Assembly (NCBI GenBank): GCA_039185015.1
Contig: JBCDAU010000046.1
Coordinates: forward strand, 1-42,281
DNA: 42,281 bases
Reading direction: 5' to 3'
From: JBCBSZ01 sp039185015
Lineage (GTDB): Bacteria > Actinomycetota > Acidimicrobiia > Acidimicrobiales > Poriferisodalaceae
Shown: piece after piece, positions 7,621 to 15,814 of the stretch
How the letters are laid out: each line of letters begins with the position of its first letter
How positions within the stretch are numbered: position 1 is the first letter of the stretch
The notes under the pieces: generated by a model
Seen by the model: the letters and a program-made list of their open reading frames with translations, nothing else
Databases searched by the model: none
What the model was told of the DNA's origin: nothing
Program-made: the position numbers and the translations under genes

Positions 7621-8496
7621 ATGGAGCAGCGACGCCTCGGCCGCACCGACCACCACAGCTCCGTCGCCATCCTCGGCGGCGCGGCCTTCGCCCGCGGGAC
7701 GCCCGAGATCGTCGAGGACCGGTTCCACCGGGCGATCGAGCGAGGCGTCAACCACCTCGACATCGCGCCGGGCTACGGGCTCGCCGAGGAGCTGGTGGGG
7801 CCGCACATCCCCGCGGTCCGTGACCGGCTCTTCATCGGTGAGAAGACCGGTCGCAAGCACCCGGACGGCGTCCGCGCCCAGCTCGAGACCACGCTCGAAC
7901 GTCTGCGCACCGATCACGTCGACACCTACCAGGCGCACGGCGTGACCGACGTCGACGACCTCGACGCGCGCGCCGGGGCCTACGAGGTCATCCTCGCGGC
8001 CCGCGACGAGGGGCTGACGCGCTTCGTCGGCATCACCGGGCACGACCTCGGCACTCCCAGGGCTCAGCTCGAGGCCATCCGACGCTACGACCTCGACACG
8101 GTGATGTTCCCCCTCTACGCCCGGGTGTGGGCCGACCCGGTCTACCGCTCCGACGTCGAGGCGCTGCTCGCCGAGTGCGCGGCCCGAGACGTCGGGGTGC
8201 AGGTCATCAAGGCCGCGGCGTGGCGTCCGTGGGGCGACCGCGAGCTCACCGCGCAGTCCTGGTACGAGCCGTTCCCCGACCCCGAGCGCATCACCCGCGG
8301 CGTCCGCTTCGCCCTCTCGACGCCCGGGGTCCACGGTTTCGCCACCCCCGGCGATCCCGACGTCCTGCTCACCGCGCTCGACGCGGCCGAGGGCTTCACC
8401 CCCATGACCGACGACGAGCGTGAGGCGACCGTCACGGCGATGGCGGACGAGCCGGTGATCTTCCCCCTGCGCGAGCACGCCCGCAGGGCCGACTGA
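7621..8496 (+). CDS. Aldo/keto reductase family protein
   Basis: A 291-residue TIM-barrel reductase. The catalytic tetrad can be placed at Asp47 and Tyr52 (HLDIAPGYG), Lys75 (GEKTGRK) and His106 (YQAHGV). The N-terminal MEQRRLGRTDHHSS and the late GVRFALSTPGVHGFATPG are typical of the bacterial AKR branch near YghZ/YajO-like proteins. It would reduce a carbonyl with NADPH; the substrate is unknown. The start is set at ATG 7621 since the family sequence begins there, and longer upstream frames run through the divergent P450 gene. The TetR gene follows after 23 bp. Confidence 0.88.
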   Translation: MEQRRLGRTDHHSSVAILGGAAFARGTPEIVEDRFHRAIERGVNHLDIAPGYGLAEELVGPHIPAVRDRLFIGEKTGRKHPDGVRAQLETTLERLRTDHVDTYQAHGVTDVDDLDARAGAYEVILAARDEGLTRFVGITGHDLGTPRAQLEAIRRYDLDTVMFPLYARVWADPVYRSDVEALLAECAARDVGVQVIKAAAWRPWGDRELTAQSWYEPFPDPERITRGVRFALSTPGVHGFATPGDPDVLLTALDAAEGFTPMTDDEREATVTAMADEPVIFPLREHARRAD

Positions 8497-8519
8497 ACCA
8501 CCGGTACGGTCGCGCTTCC

Positions 8520-9056
8520 GTGGGGTACAAGTACGACCGGGACGAGCTGCTCGGCGCAGCCGTGCTCATGGCGTACGACGAGGGTCTGAGTCGCCTCACG
8601 TTCGGGAAGCTCGCCCGCCGCCTCGGCATCCACGACCGGGCGATCGTCTACTACTTCCCGACCAAGAACGAGCTCATCGCCGAGACCGCGTTCGCCATCG
8701 GTGCGGAGTTCCAGGCGGTGCTGGCCGAGGCGTTCGGCGACGAGCCACTCGCCCCGGACGAGCTGGGCCGCAGGGCCTGGCCGGTCCTCTCCGCCGCGGA
8801 CGCCGAGCCCGTCCTCGCCGTCTTCTTCGAGGTCGTGGGACTGGGCGCCGCACGCATCTCGCCGTTCGACGAGCTGGCACCCGCCCTCATCGAGGGGTGG
8901 ATCGACTGGCTCGGTCCGCGGATCGACGCCGAGGAGCCCGAGGCGGCGGCGGAGGCGCTCATCGCCCAACTCGACGGTCTGCTCCTGCTCCGCACCGTGC
9001 TCGGTGACGACCGTGGCGAGCTCGGGGCACGAGCGCTCGGACTCGCCGAGAGCTGA
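8520..9056 (+). CDS. TetR-family transcriptional regulator
   Basis: A 178-residue regulator with an N-terminal TetR DNA-binding domain: DRDELLGAAVLMAYDEG, LTFGKLARRLGIHDRAIVYYFPTKNELIAETAF. The C-terminal ligand domain is short and has no recognisable ligand signature. The start is GTG 8520; TACGGT lies nine bases upstream. It sits 23 bp after the aldo/keto reductase and 35 bp before the aminotransferase operon on the same strand, so it may control either side. No clear palindromic operator was found in the flanks. Confidence 0.88.
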   Translation: MGYKYDRDELLGAAVLMAYDEGLSRLTFGKLARRLGIHDRAIVYYFPTKNELIAETAFAIGAEFQAVLAEAFGDEPLAPDELGRRAWPVLSAADAEPVLAVFFEVVGLGAARISPFDELAPALIEGWIDWLGPRIDAEEPEAAAEALIAQLDGLLLLRTVLGDDRGELGARALGLAES

Positions 9057-9091
9057 CCATCGCCGGATCGGTCGGTAGCGTCGGTCGGCGC

Positions 9092-10249
9092 ATGGATCAG
9101 GTCCTCCACCCCCGCCTCCAGGGCTTCGGCACGACCATCTTCACCCAGATGTCGGCCCTCGCCACCCAGACCGGTGCGATCAACCTCGGCCAGGGCTTCC
9201 CCGACACCGACGGGCCCGCCGAGGTCGCGCAGGCCGCCGCCGACGCGCTCTTCGACGGCGCCAACCAGTACCCACCGCTACCCGGCATCCCCGAGCTCCG
9301 CCACGCCGTGGTCGCCCACCGGAAGCGCTGGTACGACACCGAGCTCGACGCCGACACGCAGGTGCAGATCACCTACGGGGCCACCGAGGCCATCGCCGCC
9401 ACGCTGCTCGCCACCTGCGGCCCGGGCGACGAGGTCATCGCCCTCGACCCCACCTACGACAGCTACGCCGCCTCGATCGCCATGTGCGGCGCCACGAAGC
9501 GGGTCGTCAAGCTCCGCGCGCCCGACCTCGCCATCGATCCGGACGAGCTGCTCGCCGCGATCACGCCGCAGACCCGACTGATGCTCATCAACTCGCCGCA
9601 CAACCCGTCGGGCAAGGTGCTGAGCGCCGGGGAGCGCGCGTTGCTGGCGAGCGTGGCGATCGAGCACGACCTCCTCGTCGTGACCGACGAGGTCTACGAG
9701 CACATGGTCTTCGACGGCGAGCACGTGCCGCTCTGCACGATGCCGGGCATGGCCGAGCGCACGATCAGCATCTCCAGCGCCGGCAAGACGCTCGGCTTCA
9801 CCGGCTGGAAGGTGGGTTGGGCAACCGGTCCGGCCCCGCTGGTCGCGGCCGTCCGCACGGCGAAGCAGTTCCTGACCTTCTCGGGCAACGGGCCACTGCA
9901 GCGTGCGACCGCCGTCGGGCTCGGCCTCGACGACGCCTACTTCGCCGAGCTCCGCGACGATCTGCGCGCCAAGCGCGATCTCCTGTGCGGCGGTCTCGAC
10001 GACGCCGGCTTCGACGTGATCGTGCCGCAGGGCGCGTACTTCGTGACCGCCGACATCCGCCCGTTCGGCACCGACGACGGCGTCGAGTTCTGCCTCGCCC
10101 TTCCCGAGCGGTGCGGTGTCGTGGCCATCCCGAGCTCGGTCTTCCACGATGACCCCGACGACGCCCGCCACCTCGTCCGCTTCGCCTTCTGCAAGCGCAC
10201 CGAGGTGCTCGACGAGGCGGTCGAGCGGCTCGGGACCCTCGCTCGATGA
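9092..10249 (+). CDS. PLP-dependent aminotransferase, class I/II
   Basis: A 385-residue fold-type I aminotransferase. Motifs are INLGQGFPD (30-38), NQYPPLPGIPELR (58-70), NSPHNPSGK (167-175) with Asn171, DEVYEHMVF with Asp199 and Tyr202, and the Schiff-base Lys232 in SSAGKTLGFTGWK. It is closest by pattern to the methionine/kynurenine/N-succinyl-DAP aminotransferase group. It opens an operon: its stop overlaps the FAD monooxygenase start by four bases (ATGA). Next to an IaaM/IaaH-like pair it might feed or drain an aromatic amino acid pool, but substrate specificity cannot be read. TAGCGT is ten bases before the start. Confidence 0.9.
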   Translation: MDQVLHPRLQGFGTTIFTQMSALATQTGAINLGQGFPDTDGPAEVAQAAADALFDGANQYPPLPGIPELRHAVVAHRKRWYDTELDADTQVQITYGATEAIAATLLATCGPGDEVIALDPTYDSYAASIAMCGATKRVVKLRAPDLAIDPDELLAAITPQTRLMLINSPHNPSGKVLSAGERALLASVAIEHDLLVVTDEVYEHMVFDGEHVPLCTMPGMAERTISISSAGKTLGFTGWKVGWATGPAPLVAAVRTAKQFLTFSGNGPLQRATAVGLGLDDAYFAELRDDLRAKRDLLCGGLDDAGFDVIVPQGAYFVTADIRPFGTDDGVEFCLALPERCGVVAIPSSVFHDDPDDARHLVRFAFCKRTEVLDEAVERLGTLAR

Positions 10250-11898
10250 ACGAACGCGAGATGTCGGTCTTCGGGCCGGACTTCTGCTTCTCCTACGACG
10301 CCTGGTTGGACGATCCCGCCGGTCTCGGCACCCTGCCGACCGACGCCCGGTGGACCGAGGTCGCCGTCATCGGCGCCGGCATCAGCGGCGTCGTCGCCGC
10401 GCATGAGCTGATGAAGCTGGGGCTGCGGCCCGTCGTCTACGAGCAGGGGCGCATGGGCGGACGCCTGCGGTCACAGCGCTTCGGTGCCGCCGACGACGTC
10501 GTCGCCGAGCTCGGCGGCATGCGCTTCCCTCGCTCGGGGAGGGCGTTCTACCACTACGTCGACCAGCTCGGCCTGAGCACGCGCCCGTTCCCGAACCCGT
10601 TGACCGAGGCGGCACCGTCCACGGTGATCGACCTCTTCGGCGAGACCTACCGGGGCCGGACGCTGGGCGACCTGCCCCCGGTGTTCGGAGAGGTCGCACG
10701 GGCGTGGGACGGCGCGCTCGCCGAGCTGGCCGACCTGCCGGCGCTGCACGAGGCCATGCGCAACCGGGACGTCGCCACGGTCTCGGCGCTGTGGCACGAG
10801 CTCGTCCCCACGTGGGACGACCGGACGTTCTACGACTTCCTCGCCGTGTCACCGTCCTTCTCGTCGCTGCCGTTCCGTCACCGCGAGATCTTCGGTCAGG
10901 TCGGCTTCGGCACCGGTGGCTGGGACTCCGACTTCACGATCTCGATGCTCGAGATCCTCCGCGTCGTCGGCGGCGAGCTCGAGGAGGAACAACAGCTCAT
11001 CGTCGAGGGCGCCGAGCAGGTCGTGCGGCGCCTCTGGGCGCACGACCCGCCAATGCCGCACTGGCCGGAGGGCACCTCGCTCGCCTCGCTCAACTCGGGG
11101 GCGCCCCGCCCCGGGGTCGCCGCCATCCGACGTCACCCTTCGGGTGACATCGAGGTCGTCGACCGCAACGACGTCAGCCGCAACTACCCGGCCGTGCTGG
11201 TCACGACGCAGAGCTGGCTGCTGACCACGGCGATGGACGTCGACGAGGACCTCTTCTCGGTCGACATGTGGATGGCGCTCGACCGCACCCGGTACCGACC
11301 GTCCTCCAAGACGTTCGTGATGGTCGACCGGCCGTTCTGGAACGACGTCGACGAGGAGACCGGCGAGCCGGTCATGGGCATGACGCTCACCGACCGGAAC
11401 ACCCGCGGGACCTACCTCTTCGACAACGGCCCCGACCGGCCCGGCGTGATCTGCCTCTCGTACGCCTGGGATGGCGACGCGCAGAAGGTCGTCTCGAAGA
11501 CGGTCGACGAGCGAGCCGACCTGGCGCTCCGGACCCTCGAGCGGATCCACCCCGGAGCGAACATCGCCTCGCACGTCATCGGCGAGCCGATCACGGTGTC
11601 GTGGGAGACCGACCCGGCCTTCCTCGGCGCGTTCAAGGGCGCGCTGCCCGGCCACTACCGCTACCACCGGCGCATGTACTCGCACTTCGTGCAGGACGAG
11701 CTCCCGGCCGAGCAGCGGGGGATCTTCCTCGCCGGCGACGACATCTCGTGGATCCCCGGCTGGGCCGAGGGCGCGGTGCAGACCGCGCTGAACGCCGTCT
11801 GGGGGATGCTCCACCACTTCGGTGGCTCGACCCCGGCGCAGAACCCGGGCCCGGGCGACGTGTGGGGCGAGCGGGCGCCGATCCGGTTGCCCGAGTAG
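10246..11898 (+). CDS. FAD monooxygenase, tryptophan 2-monooxygenase (IaaM)-like
   Basis: A 550-residue flavin amine oxidase-fold protein of the length of IaaM (about 557). The FAD-binding GAGISG is at 43-48. It then follows the IaaM landmarks in order: VAELGGMRFPRSG, FGTGGWDSDFTISMLEILR, WDGDAQKVVS and the C-terminal FLAGDDISWIPGWAEGAVQTALNA. Tryptophan 2-monooxygenase converts L-Trp with O2 to indole-3-acetamide and CO2; phenylalanine 2-monooxygenases are close relatives, so the substrate could also be Phe or Leu. It is followed three bases later by an amidase, the partner expected for this route. The TetR and aminotransferase genes precede it. No signal peptide is seen. Confidence 0.8.
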   Translation: MNEREMSVFGPDFCFSYDAWLDDPAGLGTLPTDARWTEVAVIGAGISGVVAAHELMKLGLRPVVYEQGRMGGRLRSQRFGAADDVVAELGGMRFPRSGRAFYHYVDQLGLSTRPFPNPLTEAAPSTVIDLFGETYRGRTLGDLPPVFGEVARAWDGALAELADLPALHEAMRNRDVATVSALWHELVPTWDDRTFYDFLAVSPSFSSLPFRHREIFGQVGFGTGGWDSDFTISMLEILRVVGGELEEEQQLIVEGAEQVVRRLWAHDPPMPHWPEGTSLASLNSGAPRPGVAAIRRHPSGDIEVVDRNDVSRNYPAVLVTTQSWLLTTAMDVDEDLFSVDMWMALDRTRYRPSSKTFVMVDRPFWNDVDEETGEPVMGMTLTDRNTRGTYLFDNGPDRPGVICLSYAWDGDAQKVVSKTVDERADLALRTLERIHPGANIASHVIGEPITVSWETDPAFLGAFKGALPGHYRYHRRMYSHFVQDELPAEQRGIFLAGDDISWIPGWAEGAVQTALNAVWGMLHHFGGSTPAQNPGPGDVWGERAPIRLPE

Positions 11899-11901
11899 GC
11901 G

Positions 11902-13239
11902 ATGCGACCCGACGAGTACCGCACCCTCTCGGCGACCCGCCTCGGGACCCTCGTCGCCACCGGTGAGGTGTCCGCTGACGAGGTCCACGCCGCCGCGACC
12001 GCGGTGCACGAGGCGACGCACCCGAGGATCAACGCGGTCGTCGAGTGGTACGACGACCCGCTCCCGGCGGCGCGCGGGGGGCCGCTCGCCGGGGTGCCGT
12101 TCCTCCGCAAGGACTACGGCTCGACCGAGGCCGGCCGGCTGGTGGAGATGGGCTCCCGGCTGACCCAGGGCGTCGTGGCCACGACGACGAGCCGCTTCTA
12201 CCGACTCGTCCGCTCGTCGGGCGCACGCGTGGTCGGCCGCTCGGCGGTCCCGGAGATGATCATGCACGGGACGACCGAGTCACGGGCCACCGGCACCACC
12301 CGGAACCCGTACGACCCGGCATGGTCGGCGGGCGGGTCCTCCGGCGGAGCGGGCGCCGCCGTGGCCGCTGGCGTCGTGCCGGTCGCTCACGCCTCGGACT
12401 GCGCCGGCTCGATCCGCATCCCCGCCGCCGTGTGCGGCGTGCTCGGGCTGAAGCCCGGACGCGGCCGCATCCCGTGGGAGGAGGGCGCCTGGGGTGGCAT
12501 CGCCACCGAGTTCGTGCTGTCGCGGACGGTCGGCGACGCCGCCACCTTCCTCGATCTCCTCTCGTCGCCGTCGTTCGAGGCGAGTCTCGAGCCGGCGCCA
12601 CCGGCTCCCCGTCGCATCGCGGTGGACACCTCGCACTGGGCAGGCGCCGCCGTCGACCCCCATGTCGTGGCCGCGACCGAGACCGCCGCCCGACAGCTCG
12701 CCGAGGCCGGGCACGTCGTCGAGGCGATCGAGCGACCCGTCGACGCCGAGGCCATCGAGAGCGGGTGGGACGCGTTGTTCGGCCGATGGGTCGCCCACGA
12801 CGTCGACGTCTGGTCGGCTCGCACCGGGCGGCCGGTCGACGGGGATCACCTCGAACCGGCGACCCTCGCCCAGATCGAGGCGGTGCGCCGGCTCACCGTC
12901 GACGACATCACCGCCGCCCAGGAGCGCACCGGCCGGGCGGTCTTCGACTTCGTCGAGCGGATGGAACCGTTCGACGCCCTGTTGACCCCGACCCTGGGTC
13001 GGGCCCGGATCCCGCTCGCCAAGGTCAGCGGCGAGCTCGACGATCTCGACGAGTACCTCCGGACCAACGTCGAGATCTTCTGCTACTCGTTCCTCGCGAA
13101 CGTCTCCGGCTGGCCGGCCGTGTCGGTCCCGGCCGGCGTCGTCGGCGGACACCCGGTCGGCGTGCAGCTGATGGCTCCGCCGGGAAGCGAGCGCCTCCTC
13201 CTGCACCTCGCCGCGGACCTCGGCGTTCCGCAGGAGTGA
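11902..13239 (+). CDS. Amidase signature enzyme, IaaH-like
   Basis: A 445-residue amidase-signature protein. The catalytic triad can be placed at Lys70 (FLRKDYG), the cis-Ser146 in SAGGSSGGAG and the nucleophile Ser170 in DCAGSIRIPA; the spacing (76 and 24 residues) agrees with the family (75 and 24 in FAAH). It hydrolyses amides to acid and ammonia. Being three bases behind an IaaM-like gene, indole-3-acetamide to indole-3-acetate is the natural proposal, although amidase families are broad and other acyl amides are possible. The C-terminal part is complete. Two hairpins follow the stop. Confidence 0.85.
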   Translation: MRPDEYRTLSATRLGTLVATGEVSADEVHAAATAVHEATHPRINAVVEWYDDPLPAARGGPLAGVPFLRKDYGSTEAGRLVEMGSRLTQGVVATTTSRFYRLVRSSGARVVGRSAVPEMIMHGTTESRATGTTRNPYDPAWSAGGSSGGAGAAVAAGVVPVAHASDCAGSIRIPAAVCGVLGLKPGRGRIPWEEGAWGGIATEFVLSRTVGDAATFLDLLSSPSFEASLEPAPPAPRRIAVDTSHWAGAAVDPHVVAATETAARQLAEAGHVVEAIERPVDAEAIESGWDALFGRWVAHDVDVWSARTGRPVDGDHLEPATLAQIEAVRRLTVDDITAAQERTGRAVFDFVERMEPFDALLTPTLGRARIPLAKVSGELDDLDEYLRTNVEIFCYSFLANVSGWPAVSVPAGVVGGHPVGVQLMAPPGSERLLLHLAADLGVPQE

Positions 13240-13250
13240 GGCGTCCCGCC

Positions 13251-13267
13251 GTCCGTTGGGAACGGAC
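13251..13267 (+). terminator. Candidate terminator hairpin after the amidase operon
   Basis: GTCCGTT, three-base loop, AACGGAC: a perfect 7-bp stem twelve bases after the amidase stop, without a T-run, as usual for actinobacteria. Confidence 0.4.
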
Positions 13268-13278
13268 CGGCCAAGCGT

Positions 13279-13298
13279 GAGCAGCCGTTGGGCGGCTC
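13279..13298 (+). terminator. Second hairpin upstream of the GT2 gene
   Basis: GAGCAGCC, four-base loop, GGCGGCTC: 8-bp stem with one mismatch. It may be a second terminator or a leader structure of the glycosyltransferase mRNA; the 160-bp gap 13240-13399 holds nothing else that I recognise except GGGAGG nine bases before ATG 13400. Confidence 0.3.
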
Positions 13299-13399
13299 GT
13301 GATGTTTGACCACTCTCCGTGAGATTACGGTCGGCCGGAGTAACGGATCGGACCTGACGGACGGGTCCCGGAGGCACCGGGGCCGGGAGGGATCGGGAG

Positions 13400-15814
13400 A
13401 TGTTGGCACTCACTCGGCGCTCGCGCGCGCTCAAGCGCGGCGAGCACCAGACGACCCCGCGTCGTCGTCGGCAGCTCGGTACGGAGCGGCGAATGGGAGG
13501 CCTGCCGGTCCTCCCCGACGCCAGCGGTCGCGCCGCGGTGCGAGGTGCCCGGTTCGCGCTCGCGCTGACGGCGGTGGCCTGGGTGGGCTACCTGATCGAG
13601 CTGACGCTCCGGCTGGCCCGCTCCCCGCTCGGAGTCCGCCCGGTCGCCGAGACCCTCGTCTACCTCGTCCTCGTCTCCCTGCTCGCCGGCTCGGCGTCGG
13701 CCTACCTCCTCGCCCGGCTCGGCCACTTCCAACGAGCGGGACGTCATCGGCGCGTGCCGCGGTCGACGATCGACGGCCACTTCGACCACCGCGAGCCGAG
13801 CGCGACCGTCCTCGTTCCCTCCTACCGCGAGGAGGAGCACGTCGTCGTGCTGACGCTGCTCACGTGCGCGTTGCAGGAGTACCCCGACCTCCGCGTCGTG
13901 CTCCTCATCGACGACCCGCCCCGCCCCCGCGACCCGGACGCCGCCCAGGCGCTCGATCGCGCCAGGGAGATCCCGGGCGAGGTGCAGGCGCTCCTCGCCG
14001 AGCCGAGCCATCGATTCGAGGCGGCCCTCGCCGCCTACGAGTCGACCATCCACCCCGACGGTCACGCCGACGGCACGACCCTGGAGGTGCTGGCCGAGTA
14101 CTACGACGACGCCGCATCGTGGATCAACACCCAGCGCGCCGACCTCGACGAGAACGACCACGTCGATCAGTTCGTCGCCATCGAGGTGCTCGATCGCCTC
14201 GCCGGCGACCTGGCGGCGACCGCGGTGTCGCTCCGCGAGGCAGCCATGGACCCGCGCGCGCTGATGAGCCACCGGCGCGTCGGCCAGCTCTACCGGCGCC
14301 TGGCCTGGATCTTCCGGGTCGAGATGGCGTCGTTCGAGCGAAAGCGCTTCGCCTCGCTGTCGCACGAGGCCAACAAGGCCATGAACCTCAACAGCTACCT
14401 GGGGCTCATGGGCGGCGACTACCGCATCGAGACCTCGCCCGGCGGTGACGTCCTCCTGCCTGCCGGTGACGGTCGGGTCGACGTGTCCATCCCCGCCGCG
14501 GACTACGTCGTCACCGTCGACGCCGACAGCGTCCTGTTGCCGGAGTACTGCCTGCGACTCGTCCACCACCTCGAGCTCCCCGAGCACCAGGACGTCGCCG
14601 TCGCCCAGACGCCGTACTCCGCGTACCGCGGCGCACCGACCCGCATCGAGCGGATGGCCGGTGCCACGACCGACGTGCAGCACATCGTCCACCAGGGCCT
14701 GACCCACTTCGACGCCACCTTCTGGGTCGGCGCCAACGCGGTGATCCGCCGGACGGCCCTGGACGACCTCCTCGTCGAGGACGACGTCTCGGGCTTCACC
14801 GTGCGCCGCTACATCAGCGACCGCACGGTGATCGAGGACACCGAGTCGAGCATCGAGCTCCGGGACCGCGGGTGGAAGCTCCACAACCTCCCCGAGCGGC
14901 TCAGCTACAGCGCCACCCCGCCGGACTTCGGCTCGCTCGCCGTGCAACGCCAGCGCTGGGCGAACGGCGGCCTCATCATCCTCCCCCAGCTGCTGCGCGC
15001 GTGGCGGCGACGCGACGAGGACGGTCGGCGCCGCATCCGGTTCACCGAGGTCTTCCTGCGGGTGAACTACCTGGCCTCGATCTCGTGGGCGAGCCTCGGC
15101 CTGCTCGTCCTGCTCTTCTACCCGTTCGACAACACGCTGCTCTCCCGGCTGGCCGTGCTCACGGCGCTGCCGTACTTCGCGGCGATGGCGAACGACCTCC
15201 GTCGCAGCGGCTACAAGCGCACCGACATCTTCCGGGTCTACGCCTTCAACCTGCTCCTGTTGCCGGTGAACCTCGTCGGCACGATCCAGTCGATCGGTCA
15301 GGGCATCGGCGGGCACAAGATCGACTTCGTCCGCACGCCGAAGGTGAAGAACCGGACGGTCGTCGCACTGCCCTACCTCCTGTTGCCGCTGCTGCTCGTG
15401 TGGTGGTCCGTCCGGACGCTCGCGATCGACATCGAGGAGCAGAACTTGGTCCACGGCGCGTTCGCCACGGCCAACCTGGCCGGCGCCGCCTACGCCTTCG
15501 TCGCCTTCGTCGGGATCCGACATGCGTTGGTCGACGTCGCCGTCAGCCTCCGGGACTACGTCTACCGGCCGGTGGCCCCGGCCGCCCCCGTCGAGGAGAT
15601 CCCGCACTGGGCCTCGGTCCTCTACGTCGGTGGATCGATCCCCGAGGAGGTCGAGCGGAACGCGCCGCTCGCGGTCGCCCTCGCCGCACACGACGGCGAC
15701 AGCGCGAACTCGATCGCCGTCGAGGGTGACGGGCTCCGACGGTGGATCGAACAGACCGATGTCGAGCTGCCCGTCGACCTCACCGAACCCACCACCGCAG
15801 GAGACCGACGATGA
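13400..15814 (+). CDS. Membrane glycosyltransferase family 2 (polysaccharide synthase-like)
   Basis: An 804-residue integral membrane GT2. Two N-terminal helices (about 47-70 and 81-106) precede a cytosolic GT-A domain starting ATVLVPSYREEEH, with DxD at Asp374-Asp376 (VTVDADS), the catalytic-base-like Glu479/Asp480 (VIEDTES) and the processive-type motif QRQRW at 516-520. Five or so C-terminal helices follow (about 557-575 onward). DxD, ED and QxxRW together are the pattern of chitin, cellulose and hyaluronan synthases. An unusual ~190-residue segment separates the first GT-A strand (LLIDDP) from the DxD. The start has GGGAGG upstream. It overlaps the GH18-like gene by four bases (ATGA). Confidence 0.85.
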   Translation: MLALTRRSRALKRGEHQTTPRRRRQLGTERRMGGLPVLPDASGRAAVRGARFALALTAVAWVGYLIELTLRLARSPLGVRPVAETLVYLVLVSLLAGSASAYLLARLGHFQRAGRHRRVPRSTIDGHFDHREPSATVLVPSYREEEHVVVLTLLTCALQEYPDLRVVLLIDDPPRPRDPDAAQALDRAREIPGEVQALLAEPSHRFEAALAAYESTIHPDGHADGTTLEVLAEYYDDAASWINTQRADLDENDHVDQFVAIEVLDRLAGDLAATAVSLREAAMDPRALMSHRRVGQLYRRLAWIFRVEMASFERKRFASLSHEANKAMNLNSYLGLMGGDYRIETSPGGDVLLPAGDGRVDVSIPAADYVVTVDADSVLLPEYCLRLVHHLELPEHQDVAVAQTPYSAYRGAPTRIERMAGATTDVQHIVHQGLTHFDATFWVGANAVIRRTALDDLLVEDDVSGFTVRRYISDRTVIEDTESSIELRDRGWKLHNLPERLSYSATPPDFGSLAVQRQRWANGGLIILPQLLRAWRRRDEDGRRRIRFTEVFLRVNYLASISWASLGLLVLLFYPFDNTLLSRLAVLTALPYFAAMANDLRRSGYKRTDIFRVYAFNLLLLPVNLVGTIQSIGQGIGGHKIDFVRTPKVKNRTVVALPYLLLPLLLVWWSVRTLAIDIEEQNLVHGAFATANLAGAAYAFVAFVGIRHALVDVAVSLRDYVYRPVAPAAPVEEIPHWASVLYVGGSIPEEVERNAPLAVALAAHDGDSANSIAVEGDGLRRWIEQTDVELPVDLTEPTTAGDRR

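Noticed and set aside
13240..13399. Possible riboswitch in the GT2 leader
   Set aside because: Two simple stems are present, but no conserved core of the c-di-GMP, c-di-AMP or SAM riboswitches could be recognised by eye.
13325..15691. Open frame of 788 codons on the minus strand
   Set aside because: Antisense to the GT2 gene, which has clear catalytic motifs; the minus reading is charged low-complexity sequence.
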